This document shows, piece after piece, positions 55,104 through 62,780 of a stretch of 64,000 nt of DNA. The DNA lies in assembly GCF_001902635.1 (NCBI RefSeq), contig NZ_MJAO01000011.1, positions 1 to 64,000 of the forward strand, read 5' to 3'. Source of the DNA: Serratia marcescens. Lineage in GTDB: Bacteria > Pseudomonadota > Gammaproteobacteria > Enterobacterales > Enterobacteriaceae. Both the position numbers and the translations under genes were made by a program. Position 1 is the stretch's first letter; every line of letters begins with the position of its first letter. The notes under the pieces are model-generated. The model was given only the letters and a program-made list of their open reading frames with translations. It did not search any database and was not told where the DNA came from.

Positions 55104-55634
55104 TTACAGGTAAGCCAGGGTGAAGTTCGCCACGCTGGTGAAGTCGCCCGGTACCACGGCGCTTGAGGCGCTGCTGCCCTGCAGGTAAGCGGCGAATTTC
55201 AGCGAGTTGTCGCCGTCGTTCAGGCCCTGGCCGTCGGTCGCCGTGCCCAGTTCCACTTCTTTGGAGTGCAGGTTGTCGTAGATCACGATGCCGGCGCCGG
55301 TTGCAGTGCCGCTCAGAGCCAGCAGTTTGCTGTTGATCGGATCAGGCGTGCCGGTAAAGGTCACTTTGACGTTTTTCATGGTGGAGATGGAGCAATCTTT
55401 CAGTTCGATGTTGAAAGGCTGCATGCTGGATTTACCCTGCTTGGCCAGGATGCGGCTGCTGATCTGGCCCATCGGCACGGTCTGATCAACGGATTCCGGC
55501 GCGACGCTGCATGGCGCATCGATAATTTCGCCGGTAAAGGTGACTTTACCGCTGCCCTGATTAGATGCGGCATGAGCAACAGATGCGGAAGCGAAAGCAA
55601 TCACGGTTGCCAGCATTAATTTATTCAGTTTCAT
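55104..55634 (-). CDS. Major fimbrial subunit
   Basis: 176 residues. Signal peptide MKLNKLMLATVIAFASASVAHA, mature start ASNQGSGKVTFTGEIIDAPCSV, second Cys in ELKDCSIST and C-terminal FTSVANFTLAYL. Position first in the operon, with a long upstream region and lower use of rare codons, fits the abundant shaft subunit. It is followed by pilin, usher, chaperone, adaptor, adhesin and minor pilin. Confidence 0.93.
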   Translation of the reverse strand: MKLNKLMLATVIAFASASVAHAASNQGSGKVTFTGEIIDAPCSVAPESVDQTVPMGQISSRILAKQGKSSMQPFNIELKDCSISTMKNVKVTFTGTPDPINSKLLALSGTATGAGIVIYDNLHSKEVELGTATDGQGLNDGDNSLKFAAYLQGSSASSAVVPGDFTSVANFTLAYL

Positions 55635-56391
55635 TTCTCAGGTTCCTGTAGAGAGTTTTTAAATAAAAAGAACAGCACATCTAAATCCCCCGCGGCGGTG
55701 GCAACGCCATGTCGCCGGCCGTGCGGTTGGAGCCAGATCCTTTTGCTCTGGGCAATACGCCAACATCCGTTATTTATGAGAAATAACGAGATTTGGAAAA
55801 TCGACAATGGATTTTCTGGTAAATAAAATACGAGTTTTATGTGTGGCGTGTTGCTGGGAATATTCTTGCAAATAATAGTATTGCTTGGAAATAGATTTTA
55901 TTAAATTAAGTCAAATTCAGAATATAAAACCAAAAGGAAAAAGAAATATATTTTCTTTAAAATCAATAGATCGTATACAAATATTATCCAGTATAAATCA
56001 CTATATAAATAACGATATGCGAGATATTAGATCGGGGGAAATAGGGGGGCACCTACAATTCACAATATTGTTTTGCTAATATCGCCCTTGGACAGCAGAT
56101 GATGAATTTCCACTTAGAAACAAAATATAAAACATAATTCGTTGTTTTTATTGTTATTTCATGATTTCCTCTTCGTGAATAGTTTAGTTTTTCATTCGTG
56201 TTTATCAGGCGTTTAGGTCTGATCTATTAACAATTAAATAACAATTTAACCGGTAGTGAATTATCCTCTCGTACAGCGTTGAAGGGATTTTTCGCTGTCT
56301 AACCCCTTTTGATTAATCAAATTAAGGCATGTGCTGATGCCGTTCGCCACATAATGATGACCTAAGTGACAATTAAAGGATTATAAACGGA
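55635..56391. promoter_or_regulatory. AT-rich control region between the fimbrial operon and the divergent trio
   Basis: 757 bases, strongly AT-rich except for 55685-55735. It carries a hairpin GTTATTT / AAATAAC (55769-55787) and four GATC sites (55736, 55969, 56030, 56221), one in the context GATCCTTTT that recalls the Lrp/Dam sites of pap. I found no long inverted repeats of a fimS-type invertible switch. A 64-codon frame at 55885 has no protein-like features. Confidence 0.5.
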
Positions 56392-56805
56392 ATGATAACA
56401 ATGATTAATGCTTGTGGCGGACGCCGCACGGTAGTTTTGGCAATATTCTTACTGCCTTTTATGGCGCTGTCAGGCTGTGTGGGTGGCGGCAAGTCAAACG
56501 TGAATTCTGTGAAAAATCTTTCACAGAATAGTCCTAGTGATAAATCCGATGAGCAACGCATCGCGCTTTGTCAGCAACGGGTTAATTCGTTAAAGAATAT
56601 TAATCCGCAAAGTTACCAAAAGCGCATTGCCTATTTTAACGGCCTGCTTGCCAACGCTTCCGGATATGCCGGCGTGCGCGCTAATGTGGATGCGAGCACC
56701 CGCAAAGCGATTGATGCCCTGTATCAATATAAAACCGAGAAATTCTGCGCCGACGTTGAACATGAGCTGATGTCCGATCTGTCCAGCCGGGTCGAGAACC
56801 TGTAG
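56392..56805 (+). CDS. Hypothetical lipoprotein
   Basis: 137 residues (ATG 56392; ATG 56401 is also possible). Basic N-terminus, helix VVLAIFLLPFMALSGC with lipobox ALSGC, then Gly/Ser/Asn-rich linker and a helical domain (SDEQRIALCQQRVNSLKNINPQ, KAIDALYQYKTEKFCADVEHELMSDLSS) with two Cys. I do not recognise the family. First of three co-directional genes divergent from the fimbrial operon; two bases separate it from the next. Confidence 0.7.
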   Translation: MITMINACGGRRTVVLAIFLLPFMALSGCVGGGKSNVNSVKNLSQNSPSDKSDEQRIALCQQRVNSLKNINPQSYQKRIAYFNGLLANASGYAGVRANVDASTRKAIDALYQYKTEKFCADVEHELMSDLSSRVENL

Positions 56806-56807
56806 CC

Positions 56808-57923
56808 ATGAAACGATGCGCGCAAGGATGGGCGATGGGGCTGTTGCTGCTGACGGCAAGCGGGGCCGTTTGCGCCGCGGACGACGGCATTCCCGCGCTG
56901 TTGAAATTTGCCGAGCAGCGGCAGGTGCCACAGGCCGCGCCCAGGGAGGAAACCGCGCGTAAACCGGCGCCCACACCGGCCGCCATCGTGGGTGCAGACG
57001 GCGCGTGTTTAACGTCACTGAAGCCGTCTTTGCAACAACAGGCGGAGAAAATCCGCCAGTTGGAACGGCAGTTGGCGGCGGCTCAAGCCGCTGCGGCCCC
57101 GAAACGGGAGCGGGCCGCCGTCGATATTCGGCCGCTGGTCGATGCCCTGAAGGGATTGAGGCACGCCGTTGCGCCGGTACCTGAGGTGGGCGTACTGGCC
57201 GCTGCGCTGACGCGAGCCGAACGGCGCAGTACAAGTTTGACGGCGCAATTGGCGCAGCAGCAGCAGCGGGTAGACACCTTATTGGCCGAACGGCAACAGG
57301 CGACCGAGATGCCCTTGTTGACCAGCGATGTGGACAAACAGGCGTATGCCGCCGGCGTATCGCTGGGGCGCGACATTTTGCATCTGCAGCAGGAGAACCG
57401 GCGCGCGGGGCTGGAGGCGGACAGTCAGCTGTTGCTGGCGGGCATCGCCGATACCCTGGCCGGGCGGTCGCGGCTGGATGAGGCCACCATCGACAGCGCG
57501 CTGCGCACGGCGCAGCAGCGTTTGCAGCCGGTGCAGGCCCCCGTTTTGGACGGAAAAGCCTATCTGGCCGATTTCGCTCGTCAGGAAGGGGTCAAGAAAG
57601 ATGCGCTCGGTTTCTACTACCGGGTGGACTATGCCGGCAGCGGCGCGATCGGCGCCGACGATCGGGTGGATATCGTGGTGCGCGAAAGCCTGACCGACGG
57701 CCGGGTGGTCAAAGACATGGAGCTGGCGGGGACGGTGATCTCGCAGCCGTTGACGCGCTATCCGCCGCTGTTTCGCGCCGCCATCGCGAAGCTGCAACGC
57801 CACGGTTCGATCACGCTGGCGGTGCCGTCGGCATTGGCCTACGGCAAGCGGGGCAGCCCGCCGGCGATCCCCCCGGACGCCACCATGATTTACACCCTGC
57901 GCATCGCTGACGTGCAGCCGTGA
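56808..57923 (+). CDS. FKBP-type prolyl-isomerase-like periplasmic protein
   Basis: 371 residues with signal peptide ending VCA. Residues 70-100 form a coiled coil (LQQQAEKIRQLERQLAAAQAA), a second one lies near 140-165, then an FKBP N-terminal segment (DKQAYAAGVSLGRDILHLQ, as in FkpA/Mip) and an FKBP domain (DGKAYLADFARQEGV to the end) with the family ending VPSALAYGKRGSPPAIPPDATMIYTLRI. The active-site VIxGW is replaced by VISQPLTRYPPLF, so isomerase activity is doubtful; a chaperone role is possible. It is linked to the lipoprotein and the PapI-like gene. Confidence 0.82.
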   Translation: MKRCAQGWAMGLLLLTASGAVCAADDGIPALLKFAEQRQVPQAAPREETARKPAPTPAAIVGADGACLTSLKPSLQQQAEKIRQLERQLAAAQAAAAPKRERAAVDIRPLVDALKGLRHAVAPVPEVGVLAAALTRAERRSTSLTAQLAQQQQRVDTLLAERQQATEMPLLTSDVDKQAYAAGVSLGRDILHLQQENRRAGLEADSQLLLAGIADTLAGRSRLDEATIDSALRTAQQRLQPVQAPVLDGKAYLADFARQEGVKKDALGFYYRVDYAGSGAIGADDRVDIVVRESLTDGRVVKDMELAGTVISQPLTRYPPLFRAAIAKLQRHGSITLAVPSALAYGKRGSPPAIPPDATMIYTLRIADVQP

Positions 57924-57960
57924 GCGGGGTGCTCAGCAGTAACCACTCAGGAGGAATGCT

Positions 57961-58248
57961 ATGGCCAAGGCGCCGACAACGTTTGAAAGCAGAAAATCGC
58001 TGATGCTGAATGTGTTGCAAGGATTGTGCAGGGATCGTGTGGAAGGTTCCGGCGGGCATCATCCCCCGCCGGAGCAGTGGCCGAAGACGCGCGAGCTGGC
58101 GGATAAATGCGGTGAAAACATTTATACCACCCGCACCCTGCTGCTGGCGCTGGAAAAGGAGGGCAAGGTTCGCTGCACCCATCGCAGCATCAATAATTCT
58201 CTACGTTGGTACAGCTGCGACGAACAGGCGGCGATAAAAAAAGAGTGA
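57961..58248 (+). CDS. FaeA/PapI-family small winged-helix regulator
   Basis: 95 residues with AGGAGG before the ATG. Winged helix of the PapI/FaeA type: SRKSLMLNVLQGLC, then PKTRELADKCGENIYTTRTLLLALEKEGKVRC and a short wing. PapI-like proteins act with Lrp and Dam methylation to switch fimbrial promoters. Its location, three genes across from a fimbrial operon, supports that role here. An N-terminal loop (VEGSGGHHPPPEQW) is longer than in PapI. Confidence 0.75.
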   Translation: MAKAPTTFESRKSLMLNVLQGLCRDRVEGSGGHHPPPEQWPKTRELADKCGENIYTTRTLLLALEKEGKVRCTHRSINNSLRWYSCDEQAAIKKE

Positions 58249-58250
58249 TT

Positions 58251-58270
58251 CGACCGTTGCGGTCGCTTTT
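58251..58270 (+). terminator. Terminator of the lipoprotein/FKBP/PapI-like operon
   Basis: CGACCG TTG CGGTCG (58251-58265), then CTTTT. Confidence 0.7.
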
Positions 58271-58438
58271 GACTATTCCCACAGCCAATCATTAATTTTA
58301 TTTATCATTTGGCGGGGCGTCTCGCTCCGCCAATCCGCCGCAACCCCCCACCTACACTGCACAGGCATTGCTAAGATGTTTTTTGCAGCCATATACTTAT
58401 CGCTCAGATGGGAACAGGTGTAGGGAGCCGGCATCGTA

Positions 58439-59116
58439 ATGAAGGAAAAGAAAGACATACTGAGATTGGATGATATTCATTATCAAATAGACCGCCAGGT
58501 GATCCTGGATTCCGTTTCTTTCAGGTTGGGCGAAGGGGAGTTCAAATTGATCACCGGCCCTTCCGGCTGCGGAAAGAGCACCCTGTTGAAAATCATCTCT
58601 TCATTAATGGATCCGACGAGCGGGAATATCTTTTTCGACGGCCGGGCGATGGCCGAAATGCCACCGGAAGAGTACCGCAAGCAGGTTTCTTACTGCTTCC
58701 AGACGCCGGCGCTGTTCGGCAATACGGTTTACGATAATCTGGCGCTGCCCTACCAGATCCGCCAACAGCCGCCGGCCGAGCGAAAAATGAAGGCCGACCT
58801 GGCGCGTTTCGGGTTGCCGGAAGCGATGCTGACCAAAAGCATCAATGAACTGTCCGGCGGTGAGAAGCAGCGCGTGTCCCTGATCCGCAATCTGCAGTTT
58901 ATGCCTCGGGTGCTGTTGCTCGATGAGATCACCAGCGCGCTGGACGAGGAGAATAAGCGCAACGTCAACGACATCGTTCATCAACTGGTGGCGGAGCATC
59001 GGCTGGCGGTGCTGTGGGTGACGCACGATACCGAAGAGATAGCGCATGCGGACGAGGTGATCACCCTGCGCGCGCATCGCGCCGAGCAACAGGAGCAACA
59101 TCATGAATCAGCATAA
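58439..59116 (+). CDS. fetA: Iron export ABC transporter ATP-binding protein
   Basis: 225 residues. Walker A GPSGCGKST, signature LSGGEKQR, Walker B VLLLDEITSALDE and the switch His in WVTHDTEEI. It matches E. coli FetA (YbbL). With FetB it exports iron and protects against oxidative stress. Its end overlaps fetB by 14 bases. Confidence 0.93.
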   Translation: MKEKKDILRLDDIHYQIDRQVILDSVSFRLGEGEFKLITGPSGCGKSTLLKIISSLMDPTSGNIFFDGRAMAEMPPEEYRKQVSYCFQTPALFGNTVYDNLALPYQIRQQPPAERKMKADLARFGLPEAMLTKSINELSGGEKQRVSLIRNLQFMPRVLLLDEITSALDEENKRNVNDIVHQLVAEHRLAVLWVTHDTEEIAHADEVITLRAHRAEQQEQHHESA

Positions 59117-59876
59117 CATCACCAATGAATCCTTAGGGTTGTCGATGGTCCTGGTGGTGGTCGCCATTCTGATCAGCCACCGGGAAAAGCTGGCGCTGGA
59201 AAAGGACATTATCTGGAGCATCTGCCGCGCGGTGGTGCAGCTGATCATCGTCGGCTATGTGCTGAAGTATATTTTCGATTTGGATAACGCCGTTCTCACC
59301 GTGTTGATGGTGTTGTTCATCTGCTTTAATGCGGCCTACAACGCCAAGAAACGCAGCAAGTACGTCGAGCACGCGTTCGTGACGTCGTTTATCGCTATCA
59401 CCACCGGTGCGGTGCTGACGTTGGCGGTGCTGGTATTAACCGGATCTATCGAATTTACGCCGATGCAGGTGATCCCCATCTCCGGGATGATCGCCGGCAA
59501 CGCCATGGTGGCGGTGGGATTGTGCTACACCAACCTCGGCCAGCGTTTTAAAAGCGAGCAGCAGAAGATCCAGGAGATGCTCAGCCTGGGGGCGACGCCC
59601 AAGTTCGCTTCGGCGGCGCTGATCCGCGACAGTATCCGCGCTTCGCTGATCCCGACCGTGGACTCGGCGAAAACCGTCGGGCTGGTCAGCCTGCCGGGCA
59701 TGATGTCCGGGCTGATCTTTGCCGGCATCGACCCGGTGAAAGCGATCAAATACCAGATTATGGTGACCTTCATGCTGCTTTCCACTGCCAGTCTGTCGAC
59801 CATCATCGCCGGCTATCTGGCCTACCGTAAGTTTTACAACGAGCGCCACCAGCTGGTGGTCGGCAACCTGAAGTAA
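59103..59876 (+). CDS. fetB: Iron export ABC transporter permease
   Basis: 257 residues with about seven membrane helices. Typical UPF0014/FetB sequence: AVVQLIIVGYVLKYIFDLDN, VLMVLFICFNAAYNAKKRSKYVEHAF, FTPMQVIPISGMIAGNAMVAVGL, SLGATPKFASAALIRDSIRASLIPTVDSAKTVGLVSLPGMMSG. Companion of FetA in the same operon. Confidence 0.94.
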   Translation: MNQHNITNESLGLSMVLVVVAILISHREKLALEKDIIWSICRAVVQLIIVGYVLKYIFDLDNAVLTVLMVLFICFNAAYNAKKRSKYVEHAFVTSFIAITTGAVLTLAVLVLTGSIEFTPMQVIPISGMIAGNAMVAVGLCYTNLGQRFKSEQQKIQEMLSLGATPKFASAALIRDSIRASLIPTVDSAKTVGLVSLPGMMSGLIFAGIDPVKAIKYQIMVTFMLLSTASLSTIIAGYLAYRKFYNERHQLVVGNLK

Positions 59877-59884
59877 CGCCATGA

Positions 59885-59914
59885 AAAACGGCCTCCGCGG
59901 AGGCCGTTTTTTTT
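59885..59914. terminator. Bidirectional terminator between fetB and the isomerase gene
   Basis: AAAACGGCCTCC / GGAGGCCGTTTT around GC, with eight T on the plus strand and five on the minus strand. Confidence 0.92.
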
Positions 59915-60749
59915 ACCCTTGCAGCAGGGCGATGCTCTGGCGGATTTCCCGTTCGATATCCGCCTCGCTCCAGCTACCCAGCTGCGAAGAGAACGGCTCG
60001 AAGGCATAGACGCCGGTATAGCCCAGGCGCTCCAGATTCTGCACCTGGCGACGGCTCTCCAGCCGATCGCCCTCGCTCAGCATGATGCGCTCTTCGTCGC
60101 TCAGCGCGCTTTTCTCCCGCCCGTCTTCCACGCCGGACAGATGCACCAGTCCGATCTGCGCCACCTGGATCTGCGCGTCGAATTCGGCCTGCACCACGCC
60201 GCTCAGGTAGTGGTGGAAGGTATCGAGCACGATGCGGTACGGCGCACCCGAATCGCGGATGATCGCCTGGGCCAGCAGCGACGATCGCAGCGAACTGATG
60301 CCGAAACCCAGCGGCTCGACGTACCCCTGCACACCATAGCGTGCAAACAGCGGCGCCAGCAGCCGCAACGCGGCGAGGGTGTCGTCCCGCTTTTGCTGCT
60401 CGTTGCGCTTGTCGCCGGCGCTGCAGTGCGGGCACAGCACCAGTGCCCGGCTGTGGATGGCCTGAGCCTGCACCAGCAACGCTTCGGCACGCTGCAGCAG
60501 CGCCGCCGGGTCGTCCACCAGATTGAACATGCCGAGGGCGTTGATCGTGATGATCTCGATGCCGTATTGCGCGGCGAGCGCGTTGAGCTGCGCGTCGCTC
60601 AGATCGTCGGCCACCTTGCCGCTGGGCATGTCGTTGCGCAGCTCAACTTTGCTGAGCCCGCAGCGTTTCACCAGGCGGAAAAAACTGTCCAGATCGAGAT
60701 TCGGCGCGATCTTGCGGTTAATGCAGAAGCGGTCCAGCGCAATGGTCAT
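59913..60749 (-). CDS. iolI: IolI-like inosose isomerase (TIM barrel)
   Basis: 278 residues, the length of B. subtilis IolI. Metal ligands are in place: E145 (YVEPLGF), D176 (VLDTFHH), H203 (LVHLSG) and E251 (YAFEPFS). IolI converts 2-keto-myo-inositol to 1-keto-D-chiro-inositol. It belongs with the inositol transporter upstream on the same strand (about 30 bases apart) and the divergent iolA. Other sugar-phosphate TIM-barrel isomerases cannot be excluded. Confidence 0.83.
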   Translation of the reverse strand: MTIALDRFCINRKIAPNLDLDSFFRLVKRCGLSKVELRNDMPSGKVADDLSDAQLNALAAQYGIEIITINALGMFNLVDDPAALLQRAEALLVQAQAIHSRALVLCPHCSAGDKRNEQQKRDDTLAALRLLAPLFARYGVQGYVEPLGFGISSLRSSLLAQAIIRDSGAPYRIVLDTFHHYLSGVVQAEFDAQIQVAQIGLVHLSGVEDGREKSALSDEERIMLSEGDRLESRRQVQNLERLGYTGVYAFEPFSSQLGSWSEADIEREIRQSIALLQG

Positions 60750-60781
60750 GAGGCATTACTCCAGCGGTCAGGGTTGAGAGA

Positions 60782-62224
60782 TCAGGATTTACCGTTTTCC
60801 AGCGGCAGCGGCTCACCGTCGGGCAGGGGGTGGCGGTGGCGTTTGGCCAGCACCACTTGTTCCATTTTTTCCAGTGAGACACCTTTGGTTTCCGGGATAT
60901 AGCGGCCGATAAACCAATAGCTGAACAGGCAGCAGGCGGCGAAGATCCACATCGGGAAGGCGCCGTGGAAATGCGAGAACAGATAAGGGTGCTCGTTGAT
61001 CATCGGGAACGACTGCGACACCGCGAAGTTGGCCACCCACATGCAGCCGACGGCAATGCTCATCCCCTGCGCGCGCATGCGGTTCGGGAAGATCTCCGAC
61101 ACCAGCACCCAGGCGCCGACGCCCCAGGACAGCGCATAAAACACCATGAAGAACAACATGCCGAACAGCGCGAAATAGCCGGTGGCCTGCGTGTAGAGCG
61201 CGTACGAGGTGAGCAGCAGGCCGGCGATGGCACCCAGCGTGCCGTAGCGCATCAGCGGAATGCGGCCCATGCGATCCATCAGCATGGCGCCGATCACCGA
61301 GCCGACCAGTTGCAGCACGCCGATCCAGATGGTCTGGAACAGCGCTTCCTGCGCGTTTTCGGTGACGGTTTTCAGCACCACCGGCGCGTAGTACATCATC
61401 ACGTTGACGCCGGTCACCTGCTGCAGCATGGCGATCATGCAGCCGACGAACAGGATGAAGCGCACCCGCACATCGCCGTAGTTCAGCTTCCGGTGCTGCT
61501 GCTGTTGATCCTGCCGCAACGACTCTTTGATTTCCTTCAGCAAATTCTGCGCGTGGGCGGCGTTGGAAACCTTGGTCAACATCGCCAGCGCCTGATCGTC
61601 GCGGCCAACCATGACGTTCCAGCGTGGGGATTCCGGGATAATCAGCACCAGGATCAGGAACAGGATGCAGGGAATGACTTCCGAGCCGATCATCCAGCGC
61701 CAGCCCATCTCCACCAGCCAGGCTTCGCTGGCGTAGCTGGCGATTTTGAAGTTGACGTAGAAAATCACGATCTGGCCGAACACGATGGCGAACTGCTGCA
61801 TACTGAGCGCCCGCCCACGCATGTCTTTCGGCGAGACTTCCGACATGTACATCGGCGACACGGTGGCGGCTATGCCGACCGCCAGCCCGCCGATGATGCG
61901 ATAGATGACGAACCAGGTGAAGGTCGATACCAATGCCGCACCGACGGCGGATACGGTGAACAGCAGCGCCGCCAGCATCAGCGCCTTTTTACGGCCCCAA
62001 CGCGCCGCCAGCGGCCCGGCGGCGAAGGCGCCGACCACGCAACCGATCACCACGTTGGAGACCGCCCAGCCGGTTTCGGCCGGGCTGAGATCGAAATAGG
62101 TTTTCAACGCTTCGATCGCGCCGGAGATCACGGCGGTGTCGTAGCCGAACAGAATGCCGCCCAGGGCGGCGATGCCGCAAATTCGCAATATGTAGCCGGT
62201 ATTGTGCTTACGCTGATATGACAT
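60782..62224 (-). CDS. MFS sugar/inositol:proton symporter (IolT-like)
   Basis: 480 residues, twelve membrane helices. Sugar-porter signatures: GYDTAVISGAIEALKTYF, RWGRKKALMLAALLF (loop 2-3), PESPRWNVMVGRDD after helix 6, QQVTGVNVMMYYAPVV in helix 7, DRMGRIPLMRYGT and IPETKGVSLEKME at the end. GGAG seven bases before the ATG. It is divergent from iolA and forms an operon with the IolI-like gene, so myo-inositol is the likely substrate. Confidence 0.9.
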   Translation of the reverse strand: MSYQRKHNTGYILRICGIAALGGILFGYDTAVISGAIEALKTYFDLSPAETGWAVSNVVIGCVVGAFAAGPLAARWGRKKALMLAALLFTVSAVGAALVSTFTWFVIYRIIGGLAVGIAATVSPMYMSEVSPKDMRGRALSMQQFAIVFGQIVIFYVNFKIASYASEAWLVEMGWRWMIGSEVIPCILFLILVLIIPESPRWNVMVGRDDQALAMLTKVSNAAHAQNLLKEIKESLRQDQQQQHRKLNYGDVRVRFILFVGCMIAMLQQVTGVNVMMYYAPVVLKTVTENAQEALFQTIWIGVLQLVGSVIGAMLMDRMGRIPLMRYGTLGAIAGLLLTSYALYTQATGYFALFGMLFFMVFYALSWGVGAWVLVSEIFPNRMRAQGMSIAVGCMWVANFAVSQSFPMINEHPYLFSHFHGAFPMWIFAACCLFSYWFIGRYIPETKGVSLEKMEQVVLAKRHRHPLPDGEPLPLENGKS

Positions 62225-62356
62225 GTGTTGCTCCGATTTTTATCCTGGCTTCCGTCCGCACGGTTGGGTTGTCGGGAAGAGGGCGAGCGGAAGGGTGTGA
62301 ACCGTGCCTGTCATCAAGGCGATGTCGTCGATAAATGCTGGAACAAACAAGAACAT

Positions 62357-62378
62357 TTATTTCATAATTAGTGAATAA
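62357..62378. promoter_or_regulatory. Partial palindrome, candidate operator
   Basis: TTATT-NNN-TAATTA-NNN-AATAA, 22 bp symmetric at 16 positions. Located about 135 bases upstream of the transporter ATG. Confidence 0.35.
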
Positions 62379-62634
62379 TGGAATATTGATTTTTAGATCC
62401 AGTTCAAAAAAAACCGTTGTGTCTGATCCGGATACCTTGGGCGTTCGGGGGTGTGCGATAACGGCGACAGGGCAGGCGCTGCGCGGATTTTCTGTAGCAA
62501 AGTCAGCGTGCATTGCCCACAATTTCTCTCCTGCCGCTGCGTTTTTCCTGGCACGGTAATGAAAGCGACAACCCGATCGACACCACAAAACTGCGACCTC
62601 ACGCACTAAAAACAAATTTTCCAAAACAATTTAT

Positions 62635-62652
62635 TTGAAACTTTTTTTTCAA
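62635..62652. promoter_or_regulatory. Inverted repeat, candidate operator
   Basis: TTGAAA - 6 bases - TTTCAA in front of iolA. It resembles GAAA/TTTC-type operators of RpiR-family inositol repressors. Confidence 0.4.
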
Positions 62653-62780
62653 TGAAATAGAGTTTGCCGTATCCGGTCAGGATTTAGCCGGCTTGCCGAC
62701 GGGGTTTGGCGAGCGGGACGATTAACGCCGCGCCGCCTGCGTGTGGCCAGGCGACAGCGGACTTGAAAAGAGGGCGTGAC

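Larger units (their letters stand above)
62225..62780. promoter_or_regulatory. Divergent promoter region of the inositol genes
   Basis: 556 bases, AT-rich at 62340-62420 and 62600-62660. It contains two palindromic elements listed separately, one near each promoter, as expected for an IolR-type repressor. No regulator gene is inside the window. The minus-strand open frame here is not protein-like. Confidence 0.6.

Noticed and set aside
55885-56079. 64-codon frame in the AT-rich fimbrial control region
   Set aside because: TTG start without ribosome binding site and a low-complexity translation; expected by chance in AT-rich DNA.
55635-56391. Invertible fimS-type promoter switch
   Set aside because: No pair of long inverted repeats and no adjacent tyrosine recombinase gene were found.
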